A DNA stretch of 6,459 bases, from positions 1 through 6,459 of the forward strand of contig CAZOQJ010000131.1 of NCBI GenBank assembly GCA_964581905.1. The letters run 5' to 3'. Below are positions 1-4,831 of this stretch, piece after piece (position 1 is the stretch's first letter; the number at the start of each line of letters is the position of its first letter). Both the position numbers and the translations under genes were made by a program. The notes beneath the pieces were generated by a model. It searched no databases. It saw only the letters and a list, made by a program, of their open reading frames with translations, and was not told where the DNA came from. The stretch comes from CAZBWE01 sp964581905. GTDB taxonomy: Bacteria > Planctomycetota > Phycisphaerae > Sedimentisphaerales > Anaerobacaceae.

Positions 1-1209
1 CTTGAAGTTTATTACCTAGAAAAAAGACCGGAGATTGACGAAGGCCCATTCTCAAGTGAAGAGAGAGAATTAATAGAAGGTATTGCTGAGCGATTAGGAA
101 GAATCGCTGAGCGTAAAAAGGCCAAGCAAGCCCTGCAAGTTAGCGAAAATAAACATAAAACGCTTCTTGAAAACCTTCCTCAAAAGATTTTCCTTAAAGA
201 TAAGAACTCGGTCTATGTATCCTGCAATGAGAATTACGCTAAGGATTTGAAGATTAAGGCCGAGGAAATTGTCGGAAAAACAGATTACGATTTCTATCCC
301 AGGGAATTGGCTGAAAAATACAGGGCCGACGACAGAAGAATTATGAAATCCGGCAAAACAGAAGATATTAACGAGAAATACATTCGGAACGGACGAGAAC
401 TGGTTGTCCATATAGTCAAGACACCTGTCAGAGATGAGAAAGGCAACGTTGCAAGGGTATTGGGTATTTTCTGGGACATCACTGCACAAAGACAGGCTCA
501 AAGAAAACTGCTGGCTTATCAGAAACGGCTTCGAGACCTTACTTCAGAAATGTCATTAACCGAAGAGCGCGAACGCAAGCGCCTTGCAATCGAATTGCAT
601 GACCACGTCACACAAAATCTGATTTTGTTTAAAATCAACTTAGGTGAGTTACTGGATAAAAGTTCACCGGGAGAATTGGTTGAACCGATGGATGAAATCT
701 ATAAACACCTCGACCGGATAATCGGTGATATGCGGTCTCTGATATTTGATTTGGGCTCTCCTACCTTATATGAGCTGGGCCTTGAGGCTGCGGTGCGGGA
801 ATATCTCAACGAGGAAATTCAGCAAAAACACGGGATTATGACCGAGTTCGAAGATGATGCTCAAGCCAAGTCATTAGATGGTGATGTCTGTGCTATTCTG
901 TACCGGGCAGTGCGGGAATTATTGATTAATGTCGTCAAACACGCCCATGCACAGTGCGTGAAGGTTTCCATTTGCAAAAGTAACGACAATATACGCATTA
1001 ATGTTATCGATGACGGCGTCGGATTCAAACCGCCCGCAGAAGGATTTGGCTTAGGCAAAACAACTGGTTTTGGGCTATTCAGCATTCGAGAAAGATTAAG
1101 CTATCTTGGTGGCAGTGTAGAGATTGAATCCAAACCAGGAGATGGTACGCAGGTTACATTGGTAGCACCAATGAAGTGTGGAAGAAATGTGGGAAAACCG
1201 ATTCGATAG
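1..1209 (+). CDS. PAS-domain sensor histidine kinase, NarX/DegS type (5' end outside window)
   Basis: This frame is open from base 1, so the gene starts upstream of the window; the ATG at 247 lies inside the PAS domain and is not the start. The visible 402 residues begin with a charged helix (about 1-45; EERELIEGIAERLGRI) of the kind that ends a GAF-like sensor or linker. A PAS domain follows at about 48-163, from SENKHKTLLENLP to the GIFWDITAQ end. Next is a HisKA_3 dimerisation helix with the phospho-acceptor motif ELHDH (His200). The HATPase_c domain shows an N box (ELLINVVKHA, Asn310), an acidic-glycine box (DDGVGF, from 337) and a GFGLFSIRERL lid and G2 region. No membrane segment is visible in this part. 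In this family the kinase autophosphorylates on His and passes phosphate to a NarL-type regulator, which is the next gene, 9 bases on. The signal sensed cannot be told. Certain as a kinase; specific role unknown. Confidence 0.95.
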   Translation, partial: LEVYYLEKRPEIDEGPFSSEERELIEGIAERLGRIAERKKAKQALQVSENKHKTLLENLPQKIFLKDKNSVYVSCNENYAKDLKIKAEEIVGKTDYDFYPRELAEKYRADDRRIMKSGKTEDINEKYIRNGRELVVHIVKTPVRDEKGNVARVLGIFWDITAQRQAQRKLLAYQKRLRDLTSEMSLTEERERKRLAIELHDHVTQNLILFKINLGELLDKSSPGELVEPMDEIYKHLDRIIGDMRSLIFDLGSPTLYELGLEAAVREYLNEEIQQKHGIMTEFEDDAQAKSLDGDVCAILYRAVRELLINVVKHAHAQCVKVSICKSNDNIRINVIDDGVGFKPPAEGFGLGKTTGFGLFSIRERLSYLGGSVEIESKPGDGTQVTLVAPMKCGRNVGKPIR

Positions 1210-1218
1210 GGAGTTATT

Positions 1219-1869
1219 ATGAGCATAAGGATTTTGGTGGCTGACAATCATGGAATTTTGCGACAGGGTATCCAGGTTTTGATTGAGAAACACAGCGATA
1301 TGGAAGTAGTAGGCCAGGCAGACAACGGCCTAACGGCAGTGGAAATGGCTCGGGAACTACAACCGGATGTTGTTCTCATGGATGTGACTATGCCAGTATT
1401 GAACGGCATTGAGGCGACACGCCAGATTAAGAGTGAACTGCCGGAAGTTAAAATACTGGCTTTGTCGGTACATGCCAAGGGAGAGTTTGTACTCGATATG
1501 GTCAAAGCTGGTGTCTCGGGATATATGCTCAAGGAATGCGTATTAGATGATTTGATTCAAGCCATCAATACTGTGGTTGCCGGCCAGTCCTACTTGAGCC
1601 CGCAGATTGCAAGCATCGTTCTCGAAGGCATCACAAAAGACAGTATTTTCGATATTACCGGCAACCGACATAAACTTCTTTCTCCGAGAGAAAAGCAAAT
1701 ACTCCAACTCTTAACGGAGGGCAGAACGACAAAACAGATTGCCCCCCAGCTTGGCCTGAGTGTTAAGACCATTGAAGCAAATCGCAGGCAAATCATGGAA
1801 AAGACGAACGTTGATAACCTTGCAGATTTGACCAAATACGCAATCCGCCAGGGCTTAACAACTGTTTAA
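1219..1869 (+). CDS. NarL/FixJ-family response regulator
   Basis: The 216-residue protein has a typical length for the family. The receiver domain (about 2-120) shows the acidic pocket D9-N10, the phospho-acceptor Asp55 in VVLMDVTMP, the switch Ser83 (LALSVHA) and Lys105 (GYMLKE). The second pocket residue is Asn rather than the commoner Asp, a tolerated variant. A LuxR-type helix-turn-helix follows at about 153-210 (LSPREKQILQLLTEG, then LGLSVKTIEANRRQIMEK). The start is supported by AGGGAG at 1208-1213, which overlaps the kinase stop codon, so the two are probably translationally coupled and form a cognate pair. It would bind DNA as a dimer once phosphorylated. The inverted repeats in the 650-base spacer just downstream, ahead of gvpA, are the obvious candidate targets, but control of the gas vesicle genes is inferred from position only. 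Confidence 0.95.
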   Translation: MSIRILVADNHGILRQGIQVLIEKHSDMEVVGQADNGLTAVEMARELQPDVVLMDVTMPVLNGIEATRQIKSELPEVKILALSVHAKGEFVLDMVKAGVSGYMLKECVLDDLIQAINTVVAGQSYLSPQIASIVLEGITKDSIFDITGNRHKLLSPREKQILQLLTEGRTTKQIAPQLGLSVKTIEANRRQIMEKTNVDNLADLTKYAIRQGLTTV

Positions 1870-1915
1870 CCAAAAGAATTTACACTTAATAACAAAGTCA
1901 TTAATCACACCGCTT

Positions 1916-1970
1916 TATCCAAAGGAGTTTCAAAGTATCCATTGGTTATTACGCAACCCTCCTTTGGATA
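1916..1970. repeat. Perfect 12-bp inverted repeat with 31-base spacer
   Basis: TATCCAAAGGAG at 1916-1927 is exactly complementary to CTCCTTTGGATA at 1959-1970. It lies 46 bases after the response regulator stop. No T-run follows the right arm, so this is not a standard intrinsic terminator. It could act as a transcript-end hairpin, a pair of operator half-sites, or the remnant of a small mobile repeat. The right arm overlaps the -24 element of the sigma-54-like site. Confidence 0.6.
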
Positions 1971-1980
1971 TACCCTTGCT
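1965..1980 (+). promoter_or_regulatory. Possible sigma-54 (-24/-12) promoter
   Basis: TGG at 1965-1967 and TTGCT at 1976-1980 give the GG-N10-GC spacing required by sigma-54. The CA of the consensus TGGCAC is missing, so the match is partial. The site is more than 500 bases upstream of gvpA, and no enhancer-binding protein is encoded in the window. The adjacent regulator is NarL-type, which normally works with sigma-70. Low confidence. Confidence 0.25.
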
Positions 1981-1989
1981 TGCTGCCAC

Positions 1990-2035
1990 GATTTTGGTGG
2001 TAAAGGTAGTTATCAGTATTGAAAACGCCAAAATC
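1990..2035. repeat. 8-bp inverted repeat with 30-base spacer
   Basis: GATTTTGG at 1990-1997 is complementary to CCAAAATC at 2028-2035. It follows the 12-bp inverted repeat by 19 bases and has nearly the same spacer length (30 against 31 bases), though the arms differ in sequence. It may be a weak hairpin or a pair of half-sites; an 8-bp match could also arise by chance. Confidence 0.35.
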
Positions 2036-2126
2036 TCTCACTAATAAAATCCAATCTTTTAAAAGGGATACCATTCAACCACTTTAATTCCCCAAATCGC
2101 CTTTAACTACTCATACCTTCCCCCGG

Positions 2127-2162
2127 TTTACCTATCTTTAGGTTAGTCTAAAGGCAGGTAAA
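2127..2162. repeat. 15-bp imperfect hairpin, REP-like
   Basis: The left arm 2127-2141 (TTTACCTATCTTTAG) pairs with the right arm 2148-2162 (CTAAAGGCAGGTAAA) around the loop GTTAGT. There is one A-C mismatch and one G-T wobble. Such compact palindromes recur in many bacterial genomes as dispersed REP or MITE-like units. The right arm is not followed by a T-run, so termination is unlikely on the + strand. On the opposite strand the arms end in a short T stretch. Confidence 0.55.
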
Positions 2163-2220
2163 AGCTTCTCAATCTTATCTGCAATGATGCCGAAGCAAAA
2201 ATAAATATTGACATTAAAGT

Positions 2221-2280
2221 CCGAGAAAAGCTGCCTTGTGGATGTGGCCTTTTAGTAAGCGGCGACTTTGTCTTTCTCGG
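2221..2280 (+). repeat. Long-range inverted repeat, possible leader RNA stem
   Basis: CCGAGAAA at 2221-2228 pairs exactly with TTTCTCGG at 2273-2280. Inside it GCTGC (2230-2234) can pair with GCGGC (2259-2263), with one wobble. Together they would close a roughly 60-base structured element if this region is transcribed as part of the gvpA leader. No known RNA family was recognised. Confidence 0.35.
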
Positions 2281-2445
2281 CCGGCGGAATTGAAAAAAGA
2301 GATTTTAAAAATAGGGACTTCTTAAAATGGGGCTGCAAGGGGGAACCGCTAAGAAACATGCCATATCCAGCAGAAAGGCAATGAACAATAGAATCGTCGC
2401 CAACCGAGTTGTAATCTCCGGCGTGGATATAAGCCAATTAAGTTC

Positions 2446-2480
2446 AAACGCACGTACGTAGCGTGCGTTTTTTGTTTCTA
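2446..2480 (+). terminator. Terminator-like hairpin in the gvpA leader
   Basis: AAACGCACG at 2446-2454 pairs perfectly with CGTGCGTTT at 2462-2470 around a 7-base loop (TACGTAG). It is followed by TTTTTTGTTT (2468-2477) and more T-rich sequence. This has the form of an intrinsic terminator. It stands only about 50 bases before the gvpA start with little room for a promoter after it. It may therefore be an attenuator or a 5' mRNA-stabilising stem rather than the end of an upstream transcript. A weak TATAAG (2428-2433) lies just ahead without a clear -35. Confidence 0.7.
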
Positions 2481-2493
2481 TTTTATTTAGTTC

Positions 2494-2516
2494 CTGCGAA
2501 AGCAGAAAGAAAGGAG
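2494..2516 (+). promoter_or_regulatory. gvpA ribosome binding site with a GNRA hairpin beside it
   Basis: AAAGGAG at 2510-2516 is a strong Shine-Dalgarno site 7 bases before the gvpA ATG. Immediately upstream CTGC-GAAA-GCAG (2494-2505) can form a 4-bp stem capped by a GNRA tetraloop. This would leave the ribosome site exposed and could protect the 5' end of a highly expressed message. Confidence 0.6.
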
Positions 2517-2523
2517 AACTAAA

Positions 2524-2730
2524 ATGGCAGTAGAAAAAGCAATTGGTTCCAGCAGTCTGGTCGAAGTTATCGACCGAATCCTAGACAAAGGTGTTGTAGT
2601 TGATGCCTGGGTAAGGATTTCTTTGGTGGGTATTGAAATACTTGCCATCGAAGCCAGAGTCGTTGCTGCATCAGTCGAGACCTATCTGAAATACGCCGAG
2701 GCGATAGGTCTGACCGCAACGGCGGCCTAA
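2524..2730 (+). CDS. gvpA: Gas vesicle major structural protein GvpA
   Basis: The 68-residue protein is recognised directly as GvpA. It has SSSLVEVIDRILDKGVVVDA near the N-terminus, WVRISLVGIEILAIEARVV in the middle and SVETYLKYAEAIGLT at the end, with the length usual for the family (about 65-75). GvpA is a small amphipathic protein that polymerises into the ribs of the gas-permeable, water-excluding vesicle wall. The start has a strong Shine-Dalgarno site 7 bases upstream, and the N-terminus MAVEK is the family norm. There is one copy in this window. It opens the cluster, and a 134-base spacer separates it from the next gene. The best resemblance, from memory, is to cyanobacterial GvpA, which says more about the strong conservation of the protein than about the host. 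Confidence 0.98.
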   Translation: MAVEKAIGSSSLVEVIDRILDKGVVVDAWVRISLVGIEILAIEARVVAASVETYLKYAEAIGLTATAA

Positions 2731-2739
2731 TGAACCGCA

Positions 2740-2753
2740 GGGAACGAATTCCC
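2740..2753 (+). repeat. Small hairpin just after gvpA
   Basis: GGGAA (2740-2744) and TTCCC (2749-2753) flank CGAA, giving a 5-bp stem 10 bases after the gvpA stop. There is no T-run. A short stem here could limit read-through or protect the abundant gvpA message from 3' decay, but it may be chance. Confidence 0.3.
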
Positions 2754-2798
2754 AACCTAACAGAGGATTCTTGCCGAGCCATCCTTATGCACCGCTGT

Positions 2799-2806
2799 GG
2801 GGGGGG
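2799..2806 (+). repeat. Run of eight G between gvpA and the next gene
   Basis: Eight consecutive G residues lie in the non-coding 2731-2864 spacer. Short frames cross this spacer: ATG 2782 to about 2855, and ATG 2815 to 2874, which overlaps the next start. None looks like a real protein. Homopolymer G runs can slip during replication or sequencing, so the spacer length could vary. Confidence 0.5.
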
Positions 2807-2864
2807 CAGAAAGCATGACTCGCCAAGAAAAACCTCTCCTCAGACAAGAAAAGGATAGAAAACA

Positions 2865-3605
2865 ATGCCATTAGCTGAAGATATGAGAAACATTGTCGAG
2901 GGTATAATTTCTTCTTACCAAGCCCGCATTCAAAGTATTGGAGCCATTTTTGATACTACCGGCCAACTCCTCGAAGGGTTTCAGGATATCCTCCTTGATA
3001 CGAGGCAAGAGAGGGAAAGGATAAATGCAGAATTGCGTGAAAATCTCGCTAAGAACGAATCTCTGCGAAAGAAGGATTTCGATAATATGATGCGAGATAT
3101 ACTTTCAGCTCAGGACCAAAGAGAAAAACAGGTGAGGAGCTTGCTTAAAGGCTACCTTAACGAACAAAGGGAAATGGCAAACGCTTTAGGAGACAACTTA
3201 AGCAAGGTCAAAGATGCCCTTGCCAAAGGCGAAGTCCAAAGGGTTAAAGAATTTCAAACAGCGATTACGGAGATCCTTGCAAAGCAGGAACAGAGAAAAC
3301 ATGAAGTTAGTTCCGAACTAAAAGAGTTTCAGAAGAACCAGCAAAAAATGGCGAAAAGACTCAAAGAGCTTTTGGCGAAGGGGAGAGAGCTTAGCATAAA
3401 AGACCTAAAATCGATGCTGGCCAAGTTCAAAATCCAACATAAAGAGCGGATAGCTCGGCAAAAAGAAAGAAAAGAAGATGTACAGAATACGCTCAGTGGT
3501 TTTAAGGGAGAGCGTTCAAAGTCTGCACAAAACTGGCGGTCCACGCAAAAGAGGATAGCTCAAAGAAAATCTCATTCACGTGCAACAGTCAGTGTAAGCG
3601 ATTAG
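2865..3605 (+). CDS. Charged coiled-coil protein of the GvpC-like family (paralogue 1)
   Basis: The protein has 246 residues, almost all predicted helix, with very high Lys, Arg, Glu and Gln, no Cys, and no signal peptide or membrane segment. Its first 39 residues (AEDMRNIVEGIISSYQARI to LLEGF) align without gaps with the N-terminus of the 33-residue-repeat protein at 4832 and with the gene at 3615. The body holds a longer, irregular repeat. LAKNESLRKKDF (61-72), LAKGEVQRVKEF (119-130) and LAKGRELSIKDL (170-181) are related, spaced 58 and 51 residues apart. The C-terminus carries GF followed by Trp224, 11 residues after the Phe, exactly as in the 4832 protein. AAGGA at 2851-2855 serves the start. 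Lying directly after gvpA, in the slot of gvpC, it probably binds the outside of the vesicle or helps build it. This is inference; it could be annotated simply as hypothetical. Confidence 0.85.
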   Translation: MPLAEDMRNIVEGIISSYQARIQSIGAIFDTTGQLLEGFQDILLDTRQERERINAELRENLAKNESLRKKDFDNMMRDILSAQDQREKQVRSLLKGYLNEQREMANALGDNLSKVKDALAKGEVQRVKEFQTAITEILAKQEQRKHEVSSELKEFQKNQQKMAKRLKELLAKGRELSIKDLKSMLAKFKIQHKERIARQKERKEDVQNTLSGFKGERSKSAQNWRSTQKRIAQRKSHSRATVSVSD

Positions 3606-3614
3606 AAAAGATAT

Positions 3615-4316
3615 ATGAGGGGTATTATAGATAACATTATAGGTTTTTATGAGCTGCAGGCAAAAGCACTGAGCATTTTAGCAGCTAATACTCAAAAGGC
3701 ATTGAAGGAACTGGATGGGAAAAGAAAAGCTAATGAGCAGATACAAAGAGTGGAGAATTTCGTAAAGGATTTGACCATGAATTTGAATAATATGCTCGCC
3801 AAGTTTCACTTTCTCAAAGAACGCAAAAACAGAAAGCAGGAACAATTGACCGAAGGCCAGACAAAGGCCGTAGCTGAGTTTGCGATTTTCGTTAAGACTT
3901 TAACCAAGAATGTGAGTTCATTGCTCAAACGTTTTGAGCAAAGCCGGAGTTTTGAAGAAAAGATAGATAAGGAAATAAAGGAGCTTGAAGCCAGTATTGG
4001 ACGTAAATTGCAGGAGTTTGATAAGGCCTTAGAAGAGACTACCAATACTTCAGCTGGTTATCTGATTAACTTCGTCCGGAGTATTATAAGCAGTTTTGCC
4101 AGGCTTCCTCGAGTTCGAAACATTGTTCTCGCAGTAGCAAATAGAAAAAAGTTGGACAGGCCACTGAAAGAGTCGAGCCAAAATATTGAAAATTATCAAG
4201 TTGAAATCCCAAACCCTTGTGACAGTCAGTTAGAGAATTTATGTAACAGCTTAAATATAAACTCAGTTAACGGTAGCAGGGAAAGTTCAAAAAATCTTAT
4301 GCACTTGAGAGCATAG
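3615..4316 (+). CDS. Coiled-coil protein of the GvpC-like family (paralogue 2)
   Basis: The 233-residue protein starts 9 bases after the previous stop. No good Shine-Dalgarno site is present (only AGAAAAGA), so translation is probably coupled. MRGIIDNIIGFYELQAKAL aligns collinearly with residues 7 onward of paralogue 1, so only the first few residues of the module are missing. The motif FVKDLTMNLNNMLAKF (49-64) and its relative FVKTLTKNVSSLLKRF (92-107) match FVKGLAKNVKDMLKGF in the first 33-residue repeat of the 4832 protein. The spacing is 43 residues here, so the repeats are less regular. After about residue 140 the protein departs from its relatives: a more hydrophobic helix (about 143-175) is followed by a polar, Asn/Ser-rich tail with two Cys and no terminal Trp element. 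It is probably a divergent vesicle-associated protein; its own role is unknown. Confidence 0.82.
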   Translation: MRGIIDNIIGFYELQAKALSILAANTQKALKELDGKRKANEQIQRVENFVKDLTMNLNNMLAKFHFLKERKNRKQEQLTEGQTKAVAEFAIFVKTLTKNVSSLLKRFEQSRSFEEKIDKEIKELEASIGRKLQEFDKALEETTNTSAGYLINFVRSIISSFARLPRVRNIVLAVANRKKLDRPLKESSQNIENYQVEIPNPCDSQLENLCNSLNINSVNGSRESSKNLMHLRA

Positions 4317-4320
4317 TAAG

Positions 4321-4806
4321 ATGCAAGAGCCAAAAATCCAATACGTTTTAGAACGGCTGAGTAAGGAGCTTTACCGGTTTATTGATACCGTTGGTGACGT
4401 TCCTTATATTGCCTCGCCTTCGGAGAATCCAGAGATTATTTGTTTTGCCGGAAAGATTGGGGAACTTACCGGCTATGATGCTAACGAGATATTGGCTGAC
4501 AGGCAGCATTGGGCAAATATAATTCACCCTGATGACCGGGAGCAGGTTTTTGCTGCATTGGATAGATGCAAGGATAGCGGCACTTCATTTGAAATTGAAT
4601 ATCGTATCATTCATAAAGATGGGACACTTCGTTATGTTATGGATAAAGGTGAGCCCGTTTTCAACAACAAAGGCGAGATAAATCAGGTTGAAGGCATAAT
4701 AAGTGCCATTGGCAGCTCTGAAACGACTGAAAATATACCAATCTCAGAAACGCCGAAGGTAACAATGTTTAGTAATGGTAATTTAGGTATTTTACAGAAA
4801 ATTTAA
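4321..4806 (+). CDS. Free-standing PAS-domain (PAS_3 type) protein
   Basis: The 161-residue protein is essentially one PAS domain (about 24-133) with a short N-terminal helix and a polar 28-residue tail. Typical marks are ELTGYDANEIL (48-58), WANIIHPDDREQV (from 64), the FEIEYRIIHKDG strand pair, the GEPVFNNKGEI hairpin and the closing VEGIISAIG. No kinase, GGDEF or other output domain follows, and there is no membrane segment. PAS domains sense redox, light, oxygen or small molecules, or mediate protein contacts; the ligand cannot be told, and no flavin-binding NCRFLQ-type motif is present. The start lies 4 bases after the previous stop with only a weak ribosome site, suggesting coupling. 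A lone PAS protein inside a gvp run is unusual. It may pass a signal to assembly or bind another PAS protein, such as the kinase at the window start. Confidence 0.9.
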   Translation: MQEPKIQYVLERLSKELYRFIDTVGDVPYIASPSENPEIICFAGKIGELTGYDANEILADRQHWANIIHPDDREQVFAALDRCKDSGTSFEIEYRIIHKDGTLRYVMDKGEPVFNNKGEINQVEGIISAIGSSETTENIPISETPKVTMFSNGNLGILQKI

Positions 4807-4816
4807 GAAAGTTTTG

Positions 4817-4823
4817 AAAGGAG
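4817..4823 (+). promoter_or_regulatory. Ribosome binding site that sets the start of the GvpC-like gene
   Basis: AAAGGAG lies 8 bases before the ATG at 4832. A longer frame beginning with TTG at 4814 would put this site inside the coding sequence, so the ATG start is preferred. The resulting MAMAVAEDM N-terminus also matches the paralogue that starts at 2865 (MPLAEDM). Confidence 0.8.
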
Positions 4824-4831
4824 AATTAAAA

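Larger units (their letters stand above)
1870..2523. other. Long regulatory-looking spacer between the two-component genes and gvpA
   Basis: About 650 bases hold no convincing gene on either strand. The stretch contains at least four inverted repeats (1916-1970, 1990-2035, 2127-2162, 2221-2280), a sigma-54-like site (1965-1980) and a terminator-like hairpin (2446-2473), each listed separately. One + strand frame can be read without a start codon from about 2162 to 2293. After stops it reopens with ATG 2327 and runs to TAG 2459-2461 (44 residues). I do not recognise either piece; they could be chance or the relic of a decayed gene. No tRNA or known riboswitch was recognised. The size of the spacer suggests a long 5' leader or several control sites for gvpA. 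Confidence 0.6.

Noticed and set aside
247..1209. ATG at 247 as the start of a 320-residue kinase
   Set aside because: The frame is open back to base 1, and the upstream residues form the first part of the PAS domain, so the true start is outside the window.
2208..2236. Sigma-70 promoter with -35 TTGACA at 2208-2213
   Set aside because: No acceptable -10 hexamer lies 16-18 bases downstream.
2252..2437. Minus-strand 61-residue frame in the spacer before gvpA
   Set aside because: No ribosome site, no recognisable family, and it lies over palindromic leader sequence; most likely chance.
2327..2440. c-di-AMP (ydaO) riboswitch
   Set aside because: A few bases near 2403-2423 (CCGA, TAA, CTC) recall the 3' end of that class, and GGGGGAACC occurs near 2339-2347, but the conserved 5' start and the order of elements do not fit.
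3329..3544. Minus-strand frames opposite the coiled-coil genes
   Set aside because: They are Phe/Ser/Leu-rich mirror images of Lys/Glu-rich coding sequence with no ribosome sites.
4814..4831. TTG at 4814 as the start of the GvpC-like gene
   Set aside because: It would place the AAAGGAG ribosome site inside the coding sequence; ATG 4832 has ideal spacing and fits the paralogue N-terminus.
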